Below are positions 8,125 through 14,604 of a stretch of DNA of 14,604 nucleotides, one piece after another (position 1 is the stretch's first letter; every line of letters begins with the position of its first letter). The translations under genes and the position numbers were made by a program. Source of the stretch: Bacteroidales bacterium UBA4230 (lineage in GTDB: Bacteria; Bacteroidota; Bacteroidia; Bacteroidales; UBA932); the NCBI GenBank assembly GCA_002395605.1, contig DGXO01000040.1, positions 1-14,604 on the forward strand, written 5' to 3'. The notes under the pieces are model-generated. The model was not told the origin of the DNA. It was given only the letters and a program-made list of their open reading frames with translations, and did not search any database.

Positions 8125-8151
8125 GGCCACAAAAAGCGCCAAAATCGTGGA
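8125..8151 (+). repeat. 27-bp inverted repeat, copy A, downstream of dpp4 and the helicase gene
   Basis: Located in the 61-nt convergent gap (8095-8155). Its plus strand matches the minus strand of 10019-10045 at 25 of 27 positions, beginning GGCCACAAAAA, continuing CGCCAAAA and ending CGTGGA. Within it two A-tracts (8131-8135 and 8141-8144) are 10 bp apart, and CCAC (8127-8130) can pair with GTGG (8147-8150). No rho-independent terminator was seen in this gap. Confidence 0.8.
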
Positions 8152-8155
8152 TGAG

Positions 8156-9976
8156 TTAGTCCAGAAGGTATTTCTTCCAGAATTCGTGGGTGGCGGCGGT
8201 GTCGTGGGCGCCCTGGTAGCCGCGGTATCCGTGCATGCCGTCCGGGTAAATCATGAACTCAAAGGCCGAACCCTGCTTTTGGAGGGCATCCATGAGCTGG
8301 AGGGTGTTCTGGAAGTGAACGTTGTCGTCACCGGTTCCGTGGGTGAGTTTGAGCATCACCTTGTCCGATCCATACTTGCCGGGATAATCCTTGATGCGGT
8401 CTATAACCCTGGTGGAGCGGTAGCCGTCTGGGTTGTCCTGAGGGGTGGACATGAAACGCTCCGTGTAGTGGGTGTCGTATAGCATCCAGTCGTAAACACC
8501 GCCTCCGGCAACGCCGTAGGGATAGTACTCGGATGCAGTGGTGACAAGCAGCGCCGTCATTGTACCTCCAAAGCTGAAGCCCTCTACGCCAATCTTCTCA
8601 GGATTAACATACGGAAGGGTTCTGAGCCATTTCGCCCACTCTACAAAATCGTCAACCTCTACGGTAGCAAGCCGTTTGTAGATGGCATCCAGACCGGCCC
8701 TGCCGTTATGGCCCGCAGCGCGGCAGTCGGCAATGAGCTCTATTATTCCGTTCTCACGGAACCACTGGTATCTGGAAGGGGCCGTCCAGCGGTCATGTAC
8801 TAAGGGCGTATCCGGACCGCCGTAAATATCCACATGGACAGGGTACTTCTTGCCGGGGTCAAAGCCGTCCGGATAGTAGATGACGCCAGGAAGTTCAAGG
8901 CCGTCAACTTCAATCGAAACAAGTTCGCCGGAGCGGAAATTCTCTGGCTTTTCTGCGGCTTCAAGAACCTTGTATCGGCCCTTGAGGTCGTATTCGCGCA
9001 GCTGCCAAGGAGTTTTCAGATTGGATTCCATTGCCTTGAAGTGCTTCCCGTCTTCGGAGAATTCCGCGCTCAGGACATTCATGGTGAGGTCTGACAGAGG
9101 GGTGATCCGGCCCTTCTTATCCACTTTGTAGAGGTTTTTCCTCAAGTGAGAGTCTCGTTCGGCAAGGAAATACACCGTGCCGTTTTTTTCGGCCCGGAGA
9201 AGCTGGATTCTCCAGTTGGGGCCGTCTGTTAGGCGTTTAAGGGTAAGGCCGTCGTAGCTCAGGAAGTAAATCTGCTGCCACTGAGTCTCAAAACTCCTGA
9301 CCATGTAAAGGCCTTTTTCCGTAAACAGCATCCCATCTATCCAGTCCAGCCAGGTGGAGACTTCTTCGTGGTAAACCTGCCTTTTTGCGCCGGTTTCGGC
9401 ACTCACGGCATAAAGGTCAAGGGTATTTTGGATTCTGGGTTCCCTTGAAACAAACAGCGTTTTGCTATCTGCACCCCAGAAAGGCGTGCCGAAGTACTGG
9501 TCTTCGTGCTCGTTGAAATCGGCCCAGGTCACCGTGCCGCCGGCAGCGGGGACAAAACCGATCCTCACCTCCGGATTACGTTCACCGGCCTTTGGATAAT
9601 GGGTGCACCGGAGCGTCCCGTCTTGGCCGAAGGGCGAATATATAGGGAACATTGGCACCTCAGTATCGTCAAAGCGGTAAAACGCAATTGTCTTGCTGTC
9701 CGGGCTCCACCAGAACGCACGGTACTTTGAAGGCCTGCCGAAGATTTCTTCATAGTACACCCAGCTGGCGTATCCGTTCATTATGGTTTCCGTGCCGTCG
9801 AAGGTAAGCCGGACCTCCTTGCCGGTGGCCGCCTCCTTAACCCACAGGTCATTGTCACGTGTGAAAGCAATGTACGTTGAATCCGGGCTGAATGTGGTAT
9901 TCAAGTCCTCAGCCACCGCGGCCGAAAACGAAAACGCCGCCAGCAGCACCGTTATGATGCAGTTTTTCAGTTTCAT
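8156..9976 (-). CDS. dpp4: Secreted dipeptidyl peptidase IV-like serine peptidase (S9B)
   Basis: A 606-residue S9-family exopeptidase predicted to release X-Pro or X-Ala dipeptides from peptide N-termini in the periplasm or outside the cell. Residues 1-22 form a Sec signal peptide (MKLKN basic end, hydrophobic core, AVA before EDL). A beta-propeller follows, with the dipeptide-anchoring double glutamate E76-E77 in WVYYEEIFG; the following FWWSPDSKTIAFYRFDDTEV closely resembles the DPP-IV sequence. The alpha/beta-hydrolase domain carries S468 in GFSFGG, D550 in GTGDDNVHFQ and H582 in DGMHGY. The D-to-H spacing (32) equals that of human DPP4. Only about 54 mature residues precede the EE motif, well short of typical DPP-IV, so the first propeller blade or so seems missing. 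ATG 9976 is chosen over TTG 9997 because it starts the signal peptide and follows the -7-like box. Confidence 0.93.
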   Translation of the reverse strand: MKLKNCIITVLLAAFSFSAAVAEDLNTTFSPDSTYIAFTRDNDLWVKEAATGKEVRLTFDGTETIMNGYASWVYYEEIFGRPSKYRAFWWSPDSKTIAFYRFDDTEVPMFPIYSPFGQDGTLRCTHYPKAGERNPEVRIGFVPAAGGTVTWADFNEHEDQYFGTPFWGADSKTLFVSREPRIQNTLDLYAVSAETGAKRQVYHEEVSTWLDWIDGMLFTEKGLYMVRSFETQWQQIYFLSYDGLTLKRLTDGPNWRIQLLRAEKNGTVYFLAERDSHLRKNLYKVDKKGRITPLSDLTMNVLSAEFSEDGKHFKAMESNLKTPWQLREYDLKGRYKVLEAAEKPENFRSGELVSIEVDGLELPGVIYYPDGFDPGKKYPVHVDIYGGPDTPLVHDRWTAPSRYQWFRENGIIELIADCRAAGHNGRAGLDAIYKRLATVEVDDFVEWAKWLRTLPYVNPEKIGVEGFSFGGTMTALLVTTASEYYPYGVAGGGVYDWMLYDTHYTERFMSTPQDNPDGYRSTRVIDRIKDYPGKYGSDKVMLKLTHGTGDDNVHFQNTLQLMDALQKQGSAFEFMIYPDGMHGYRGYQGAHDTAATHEFWKKYLLD

Positions 9977-9981
9977 GGACG

Positions 9982-9989
9982 TAAAGATA
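9982..9989 (-). promoter_or_regulatory. dpp4: -7-like promoter box (TATCTTTA) of dpp4
   Basis: On the minus strand this reads TATCTTTA, one mismatch (final G to A) from TAnnTTTG. Five nt separate it from the dpp4 ATG at 9976. It lies in the 119-nt divergent gap shared with the 10096 operon. The mismatch lowers confidence; no obvious -33 box was found. Confidence 0.5.
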
Positions 9990-10018
9990 CAAAACAAATC
10001 TCAAAGTCCCTTTCTCCG

Positions 10019-10045
10019 TCCACGTTTTTGGCGTTTTTTGTGGCC
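10019..10045 (-). repeat. 27-bp inverted repeat, copy B, in the dpp4 / nuclease divergent promoter region
   Basis: Read on the minus strand it matches copy A (8125-8151) at 25 of 27 positions, so the two copies bracket dpp4 as an inverted pair. It lies between the divergent -7 boxes at 9982-9989 and 10084-10091, ending 43 nt upstream of the dpp4 ATG and 50 nt upstream of the ATG at 10096. The two A-tracts at about one helical turn and the CCAC/GTGG ends are preserved in this copy. Confidence 0.8.
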
Positions 10046-10083
10046 GGGAGTTGGTCTGTTAAGGATTATTCGCAAAAAAATGG

Positions 10084-10091
10084 TATTTTTG
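10084..10091 (+). promoter_or_regulatory. -7 promoter box (TATTTTTG) of the nuclease-cca-xer-hpf-holA operon
   Basis: TATTTTTG matches TAnnTTTG and sits only 4 nt before the ATG at 10096. The next in-frame ATG is 33 codons further, inside conserved sequence, so the transcript is expected to begin on or next to the start codon. It is the only strong promoter seen upstream of the gene run that continues to the window end. Confidence 0.65.
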
Positions 10092-10095
10092 CAAC

Positions 10096-10497
10096 ATGCA
10101 AACAGACTATATATGGGATCCACTTCGACGGAAGAGCGTGCGCAATACCCCGGAAGAAGCGGTGCGGCAGTGGTTCATTTCCGTGCTGCATGAGGGGATG
10201 GGCGTGCCGGAGCACATGATGGGATCAGAGGTCTCATTCCGGCATGGCGCAAAGGACTACAGGGCGGATATCCTTGTGTACGACCGCAGCGCCAGAGCCA
10301 TAATGATAGTCGAGTGCAAGAGGCCGGAAGTTGAACTGGACCAGGAGGTTGTAGACCAGGCCATCCGTTACAACAATGAACTGGACGTAAAGTACATGGC
10401 CGTTACCAACGGGCATAAGACATTTATGTTCAAACGCACCGGCGGCGGATGGGAATTTTTACAGAAAGCACCTACATGGGAGGACATGCTGCAATGA
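10096..10497 (+). CDS. Small stand-alone PD-(D/E)XK protein with HsdR N-terminal-like domain
   Basis: A 133-residue protein consisting almost wholly of the nuclease-like domain found at the N-terminus of type I restriction HsdR subunits (HSDR_N type). The active-site pattern is complete: acidic helix residue E20 or E21 in TPEEAVR, D58 in YRADILVYD, and E73-x-K75 in VECKRP, followed by the QxxxY motif Q88-Y92. There are no helicase motifs and no HsdS or HsdM nearby, so this is not a type I restriction system. Similar short proteins occur widely in Bacteroidota near housekeeping genes (from memory, often close to holA), and their function is not established to my knowledge. The stop overlaps the cca start in ATGA (10494-10497), giving translational coupling. 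Nuclease activity is likely from the residues but inferred. Confidence 0.88.
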   Translation: MQTDYIWDPLRRKSVRNTPEEAVRQWFISVLHEGMGVPEHMMGSEVSFRHGAKDYRADILVYDRSARAIMIVECKRPEVELDQEVVDQAIRYNNELDVKYMAVTNGHKTFMFKRTGGGWEFLQKAPTWEDMLQ

Positions 10498-11927
10498 CCA
10501 GAATAGATGGGTCCTACCTGGACCACGCCATATTCAAGTTGGTTGGGAATACGGCCAGGGAACTGGGCGTAAGGGCCTTTGTGATAGGTGGTTACGTAAG
10601 AGACTGCTTTCTTGGGATCCCCAACGACGACATAGACATAGTGGTGGAAGGCTCCGGCATAGCCCTAGCCGAAGCCGTTGCCGGGAAGTGCGGGGCAAAG
10701 GTTTCCGTGTTCCGTAACTTCGGCACGGCCATGCTTAAATACAAAGGCATAGAAGTGGAATTTGTGGGTGCCCGCAAGGAGTCCTATGACCGAAATTCCC
10801 GTAAACCTGTTGTAGAGGATGGAACTCTGGAGGAAGACCAGCTCAGGCGGGATTTCACCATAAACGCCATGGCGTTTTCCCTTCAGGAAGAGGACTTCGG
10901 CGCACTTGTAGACCCTTTCGGCGGCATTAAAGACCTTGCCGCGGGAATTATCCGCACCCCTCTTGACCCGGAGCAGACTTATTCCGACGACCCCCTGAGG
11001 ATGCTCCGAGCCATCCGTTTTGCCACAAGGCTTGGCTTTACGATTGTCCCGGAATCCATTGAGGCAATGAAGCGGATGAACGGCCGCCTCAAGATACTCT
11101 CTCGTGAAAGGATAGTGGAGGAGCTTGACAAGATGCTCCTTACCGGCAAGCCTTCCGTAGCATTCCGTCTTATGGACGAGACCGGCCTCCTGGAGCAGTT
11201 CCTTCCGGAGCTTACAAGGCTCAAGGGCACGGAAACCGTAGACGGCAAAGGGCACAAGGAAAACTTCTCCCATACCCTTGAAGTGCTTGACAATGTGGTT
11301 GCATTTGAAAAGGAGGAGGGCAGGGAACCGTCCCTGTGGCTTCACTGGGCGGCGCTTCTTCACGATATCGGCAAACCGGCCAGCAAGCGCTATTCTCCCG
11401 GCCAGGGCTGGACTTTCCACGGCCACGAGGTAATTGGCGCGCGCATGGTGCCCCAGATTTTCAAGTCCCTGAAAATGCCCCTCAACGAGAAGATGAAGTA
11501 TGTCCAGAAACTCGTGGGGCTTCACCTGAGGCCCATTGCCCTTGTAGACGACGAAGTCACCGACAGCGCAGTGAGAAGGCTTCTTTTTGATGCCGGAGAG
11601 GACATCGACGACCTAATGCTCCTATGCAACGCGGACATCACCTCCAAGAACCCCGCCAAGGTTGCGCGCCTTCGCCGTAACTTTGAACTTGTGAAGGCTA
11701 AGATGGCCGAAGTCGAGGCCAAGGACGAAATCCGAAATTGGAAGAACCCCATCACGGGGGACTATATAATGCAGCTTTTCGGCATAAGCCCCTGCAACAC
11801 TATCGGCCAGCTCAAGGACATGGTCAAGGAAGCCATCCTTGACGGAGAGATTCCCTATACTTTTGAGGCCGCCGATGCCTTCATGAGGGAAAAAGCCGCC
11901 CAGATGGGCCTGTATCCCCATGATTGA
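10494..11927 (+). CDS. cca: CCA-adding tRNA nucleotidyltransferase with HD domain
   Basis: A 477-residue class II nucleotidyltransferase that adds or repairs the 3' CCA end of tRNAs. Motifs: GGYVRD (32-37), the metal-binding DxD as D46 and D48 in NDDIDIVVEG, and RRDFTINAMAF (118-128) for nucleotide recognition. The neck and body helices follow, then an HD phosphohydrolase-type domain with H290-D291 in ALLHDIGKP. This architecture, with the HD domain C-terminal, is the normal Bacteroidota form. A poly(A) polymerase role is the main alternative, but the HD domain and motif wording favour CCA addition. ATG 10494 overlaps the stop of the nuclease gene; the in-frame ATG at 10449 lies inside that gene and precedes non-conserved sequence. 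The 3' end overlaps the recombinase start by 8 nt. Confidence 0.94.
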   Translation: MTRIDGSYLDHAIFKLVGNTARELGVRAFVIGGYVRDCFLGIPNDDIDIVVEGSGIALAEAVAGKCGAKVSVFRNFGTAMLKYKGIEVEFVGARKESYDRNSRKPVVEDGTLEEDQLRRDFTINAMAFSLQEEDFGALVDPFGGIKDLAAGIIRTPLDPEQTYSDDPLRMLRAIRFATRLGFTIVPESIEAMKRMNGRLKILSRERIVEELDKMLLTGKPSVAFRLMDETGLLEQFLPELTRLKGTETVDGKGHKENFSHTLEVLDNVVAFEKEEGREPSLWLHWAALLHDIGKPASKRYSPGQGWTFHGHEVIGARMVPQIFKSLKMPLNEKMKYVQKLVGLHLRPIALVDDEVTDSAVRRLLFDAGEDIDDLMLLCNADITSKNPAKVARLRRNFELVKAKMAEVEAKDEIRNWKNPITGDYIMQLFGISPCNTIGQLKDMVKEAILDGEIPYTFEAADAFMREKAAQMGLYPHD

Positions 11928-12867
11928 CAGATACATAGACTATATTGCCGGTGTACGCCGGTACTCTCCCCGGACACAGGACCTCTACAGGCGCGCCCTT
12001 GAGGGATTTGCCGATTGGTGCGGGGGGGAGCCTGAACTTATCCCTTCCAGGATAAGGGAGTACGAAGCCCATCTCATCGGTTCCGGCTATTCTCCGCGTA
12101 CCGTACATCTCCAGATGAGCGCCCTAAGCGGGTACTGCGCCTACCTTGTGAAAAACGGAAAACTGCCTTCAAACCCCGTGCGGACGGTAAAAAGGCCCAA
12201 AACGGACAAACGCCTGCCGGAGTATTACCGTGAAAGCAGTATGGACCAGTACCTCAAGGAAACCGCCCATGCGGCTGGGGAGGACGAACTGGAACTGCTT
12301 GAAGGCCTGGATCCCGGCGCCAAACTCTTTGTTGAACTTTACCGAAGGCGCCTCCGGAGGCTCATTGTGAGCATCCTCTATTCCACCGGAATCCGCCGGG
12401 CCGAACTCCTCTCCCTCACAAGAAGCAGCGTGGACTTTTCCCGCGGTACGCTCCGCGTGGTGGGAAAAGGAGACAAAATGCGAGAAATTCCCCTCATTCC
12501 TTCATTAACTGAGGAAATTTCACTATATTTGAAAGCAGCTAGCAAGACCGGCACCGGTACGGGCCCGGACAGTCCACTGCTTGTAACGGAAAAAGGGAAT
12601 CCCCTTTACCCCGCATACGTGGACAGGACGGTAAAACAGGAACTTGACGGCTACGGCATCACCGGGAGGAAATCCCCCCATGTCCTGAGGCATAGCCTTG
12701 CCACCGCACTTTTGCAGGAAGGCGCAGACCTCAACTCAATCAAGGAGATGCTCGGCCACGCAAACCTTGCCGCCACTGAGGTCTATACCCACAATTCGGT
12801 CTCGCGGCTGAAACAACAATACTTAATCGCCCACCCAAGGGCAAAAAACAAAGGTAATCATGATTAA
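11920..12867 (+). CDS. XerC/XerD-type tyrosine recombinase
   Basis: A 315-residue site-specific recombinase. The N-terminal SAM-like core-binding domain spans about 1-100 (YSPRTQDLYRRALEGF, then SGYSPRTVHLQMSALSGYC). The catalytic domain has the full set: R159 in STGIRRAEL, K183 in VGKGDK, H254 and R257 in HVLRHSLATAL, H280 in LGHANL and nucleophile Y289 in EVYTHNS. The size and the setting inside a housekeeping operon beside hpf point to a chromosome-dimer-resolution Xer protein rather than a phage or transposon integrase. Whether it is the XerC or XerD partner cannot be told here; a second Xer gene should be elsewhere. The start overlaps cca and the end overlaps hpf, each by 8 nt with the same ATGATTRA junction. 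Confidence 0.92.
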   Translation: MIDRYIDYIAGVRRYSPRTQDLYRRALEGFADWCGGEPELIPSRIREYEAHLIGSGYSPRTVHLQMSALSGYCAYLVKNGKLPSNPVRTVKRPKTDKRLPEYYRESSMDQYLKETAHAAGEDELELLEGLDPGAKLFVELYRRRLRRLIVSILYSTGIRRAELLSLTRSSVDFSRGTLRVVGKGDKMREIPLIPSLTEEISLYLKAASKTGTGTGPDSPLLVTEKGNPLYPAYVDRTVKQELDGYGITGRKSPHVLRHSLATALLQEGADLNSIKEMLGHANLAATEVYTHNSVSRLKQQYLIAHPRAKNKGNHD

Positions 12868-13150
12868 CGTTAAGTCCCTCAAGTTCGACGCAGACGAGAA
12901 GCTGCTGGACTACATTCAGAAGAAAGTTGGAAAAGTGGAGAAATTCTTCGACAACCTAGGAGACATTGACGTCACCCTGTCACTTCTTCCAGACGCCGAA
13001 AACAAGTGCGTCAAACTTCAGACCCGCTTCCCCGGTGAGGATCTTATGGTAGAACGCCAGGCCCGTACATTCGAAGAAGCGGTCACAGACGCCGCAGACG
13101 CCCTCAAGGAGCGTATCGTACGTGCCAAGGAAAAGAAATTCTCCAAATAG
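12860..13150 (+). CDS. hpf: Ribosome hibernation promoting factor, short form (HPF/RaiA)
   Basis: A 96-residue protein matching the S30AE domain that binds the 30S decoding region and silences ribosomes in starvation or stationary phase. Family features: MINVKSLKFDADEKLLDYI at the start, the KVGKVEKFFDN helix, alternating strands in the middle, and a basic C-terminal helix ending RIVRAKEKKF. It lacks the C-terminal dimerisation domain of long HPF, so it is the short form. It overlaps the recombinase gene by 8 nt, and its TAG stop shares a base with the GTG start of holA. The xer-hpf linkage is familiar in Bacteroidales. A perfect hairpin 46 nt after its stop may affect its mRNA. Confidence 0.93.
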   Translation: MINVKSLKFDADEKLLDYIQKKVGKVEKFFDNLGDIDVTLSLLPDAENKCVKLQTRFPGEDLMVERQARTFEEAVTDAADALKERIVRAKEKKFSK

Positions 13151-14187
13151 TGGCGGCTGCCAAGGGCTACATAGAGACCGACAGACAGGTCAAAAACATA
13201 CTTGAAGATGTCCGTAGCGGCATCTTCAAGTATGTATATCTGCTCATGGGAGATGAGCCTTATTACCCGGACCTTGTATGCGACGCCATCCTGGATAATT
13301 GCCTCCAGGACTGGGAAAAGGATTTCAACCAGACTGTGTGCTACGGCTCCGACGTAGATGCCGAAACCGTAATCACCGCCGCCCGCCGCTTCCCCATGAT
13401 GGCGGAGCGCCAACTGGTTGTGGTAAAAGAGGCCCAGCAGATGAAATCCCTGGAGGAACTTGCCGTGTACTGCCAGCAGCCGCTGGATTCCACGGTCCTT
13501 GTAATCCTCATGCATGGAGCGTCCGCGGACAAACGCAAGGCACTCTACAAGAGCGTCCTCAAGACCGGCGTAGTGGTGGATTCTCCCGCCCTCAGGGATT
13601 ACGAAGTCCCGCGCTGGATACAGGATTACTATGGCGGCAGGGGGCTCAGGATTCATCCTGAAGCCGCCGCGCTCCTTGCCGAAAGCGCCGGCACGGACCT
13701 TGGAAAGATTGCCGTAGAAACGGACAAACTCCTTAAAAACCTCCCGGAAGGGGTTCAGGAAATTTCGGCCGAAGACATAGAGAAAAACATTGGCATAAGC
13801 CGTCAGTTCTCTATCTTCGAACTCACGAAATGCCTCAGCTACAGGGAAAACGCCCGCGCCCTTACAATTGCCTCGCATATCGGGGAACAACCCCGTTTCA
13901 TGCTCCCTATGGCCGTGGCTCCGCTGTTCATACATTTCAGCCGCATACTGAAGTATCACGCCTTGCTGCCTTCTCGGCCCTCGCAAGGGGATGTGGCCAA
14001 GGTACTTGGCGTAAACCCGTATTTTCTGAAGGAATACGACGCCGCCGTAAGGAATTACCCTCTTCAGCGCTGCCAGGCAGTGATCTCCCTCCTTGCCGAA
14101 TATGACTACAAGGGAAAGGGCGGAGACGCCGGAGAGGCAACTCCCGCGGATCTTTTAACAGAGTTAGTAGCAAAAATCCTATCATAG
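13150..14187 (+). CDS. holA: DNA polymerase III subunit delta (clamp loader)
   Basis: A 345-residue protein matching the delta subunit that opens the beta sliding clamp as part of the clamp-loader complex. The N-terminus has the family hallmark KYVYLLMGDEPYYPD (27-41), followed by an AAA+-like fold lacking Walker A, a lid region, and a helical C-terminal collar domain (about 210-345, with PRFMLPMAVAPLF and NPYFLKEY). The length is normal. The start is a GTG overlapping the hpf stop by one base (TAGTG); the next ATG codes a residue inside the hallmark motif, so GTG is well supported. Codons 16-29 form a perfect 15-bp inverted repeat, unusual for a coding region. The NatA-like gene follows after 7 nt. 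Confidence 0.92.
   Translation: MAAAKGYIETDRQVKNILEDVRSGIFKYVYLLMGDEPYYPDLVCDAILDNCLQDWEKDFNQTVCYGSDVDAETVITAARRFPMMAERQLVVVKEAQQMKSLEELAVYCQQPLDSTVLVILMHGASADKRKALYKSVLKTGVVVDSPALRDYEVPRWIQDYYGGRGLRIHPEAAALLAESAGTDLGKIAVETDKLLKNLPEGVQEISAEDIEKNIGISRQFSIFELTKCLSYRENARALTIASHIGEQPRFMLPMAVAPLFIHFSRILKYHALLPSRPSQGDVAKVLGVNPYFLKEYDAAVRNYPLQRCQAVISLLAEYDYKGKGGDAGEATPADLLTELVAKILS
13196..13235 (+). repeat. Perfect 15-bp inverted repeat (hairpin) in the 5' part of holA
   Basis: ACATACTTGAAGATG (13196-13210) is the exact reverse complement of CATCTTCAAGTATGT (13221-13235), with a 10-nt loop TCCGTAGCGG. In RNA this gives an uninterrupted 15-bp stem. It begins 46 nt after the hpf stop and holA start. 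No U-tract follows the right arm, so it is not a standard rho-independent terminator. It could protect or define the 3' end of an hpf mRNA, or lower holA expression. Confidence 0.9.
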
Positions 14188-14194
14188 AAAAACG

Positions 14195-14604
14195 ATGTCA
14201 ATCATTGAAGTCAGGAACATAAGCAAAAGCTTCGGGGAAAAAGTGGCACTGGACAATGTGTCGCTGGATATTCCCGAAGGCAAGATTTTCGGCCTGCTTG
14301 GGCCGAACGGTGCCGGAAAGAGCACCCTTATCCGCATCATCAACCGCATCACCATCCCCGACAGCGGAGAAATCCTCTTCCAGGGCCATCCCATCACGGA
14401 AGAAGACGTTTCCAAAATCGGCTATCTCCCGGAAGAACGCGGCCTTTACCGCAAGATGAAGGTTGGAGACCAGTGCATGTACCTTGCCCAGCTCAAGGGG
14501 ATGAGTTCCCGCGAAGCCGCCCAGGAGCTCAAGAAGTGGTTCGTGCGCTTTGACATTGCCGACTGGTGGAACAAGAAGGTTGAGGAACTCTCAAAGGGCA
14601 TGGC
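14195..14604 (+). CDS. NatA-like ABC transporter ATP-binding protein (3' partial, cut by window end)
   Basis: The first 136 codons of an ABC ATPase; the frame is still open at the window end. Walker A is GPNGAGKST (36-44). The Q-loop region reads GYLPEERGLYRKM (76-88), a wording typical of the NatA/YhaQ group that pairs with a NatB-like permease for Na+ or drug export. The signature begins ELSKGM (131-136), also typical of that group. Walker B and the H-loop lie beyond the edge. ATG 14195 is 7 nt after the holA stop, with no promoter seen, so it extends the operon. A permease gene is expected next but cannot be seen. Confidence 0.9.
   Translation, partial: MSIIEVRNISKSFGEKVALDNVSLDIPEGKIFGLLGPNGAGKSTLIRIINRITIPDSGEILFQGHPITEEDVSKIGYLPEERGLYRKMKVGDQCMYLAQLKGMSSREAAQELKKWFVRFDIADWWNKKVEELSKGM

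Noticed and set aside
8095..8155. Bidirectional terminator between the convergent helicase and dpp4 genes
   Set aside because: Only weak pairings (CTCAT/ATGAG, CCAC/GTGG) and no stable GC stem with a T-run on either strand; the 27-bp repeat there is better described as a repeat.
10096..10497. Fragment of a type I restriction system
   Set aside because: No HsdM, HsdS or helicase part of HsdR nearby, and the short protein looks complete, with its own promoter and a clean stop overlapping cca.
11920..12867. Integrase of a mobile element or integron
   Set aside because: Size, domain layout and position inside a run of overlapping housekeeping genes fit a chromosomal Xer protein; no att-like repeats, tRNA gene or cargo were seen.
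13196..13235. Rho-independent terminator for hpf
   Set aside because: The stem is long but AT-rich and is not followed by a T-run; holA continues through it in frame.
13018..13986. 322-codon open frame antisense to hpf and holA
   Set aside because: It spans two well-supported genes on the other strand and shows no domain or promoter.

Overview
The window looks like chromosomal DNA of a Bacteroidota bacterium, most likely Bacteroidales. The main sign is the house -7 promoter motif TAnnTTTG, found directly upstream of four transcription-unit starts (85-92, 1938-1945, 4386-4393, 10084-10091), with a one-base variant before a fifth on the minus strand (9982-9989). Clear Shine-Dalgarno sites are lacking. 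A DPP-IV type S9 peptidase, a short HPF next to a Xer recombinase and a stand-alone HsdR-N type nuclease also fit this group. The DNA looks moderately GC-rich by eye (not computed), which would suit a Rikenellaceae-like lineage, but genus cannot be assigned.

Layout. 1-99: no gene supported, promoter at its end. 100-1911: ABC-F ATPase with two ABC cassettes and a C-terminal coiled coil, whose linker carries an in-frame palindromic repeat element. 1968-4374: ROK-family regulator followed 4 nt later by a class I aminotransferase. 4402-8094: a membrane protein with a HAMP-like tail and no output domain, translationally coupled (ATGA) to a TrkH/KtrB potassium channel subunit, then a RecD/Dda-like SF1 helicase. 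8156-9976 (minus): a secreted DPP-IV-like peptidase, convergent with the helicase gene and flanked on both sides by an inverted 27-bp repeat. 10096 to the end: a tight operon of overlapping or abutting genes: small PD-(D/E)XK nuclease, CCA-adding enzyme, tyrosine recombinase, HPF/RaiA, DNA polymerase III delta (holA), and the start of a NatA-like ABC ATPase cut by the window edge.

Most of the content is housekeeping: translation (ABC-F, CCA enzyme, HPF), replication and repair (HolA, helicase, Xer), potassium uptake and peptide use. I do not see a defence island, prophage, CRISPR array, or rRNA or tRNA gene. The points worth a second look are non-coding or architectural: the REP-like pair inside the ABC-F gene, a perfect 15-bp hairpin in the 5' part of holA, the inverted repeat around the peptidase gene, -7 boxes so close to start codons that the mRNAs should be leaderless, and the orphan HAMP-type protein coupled to TrkH.
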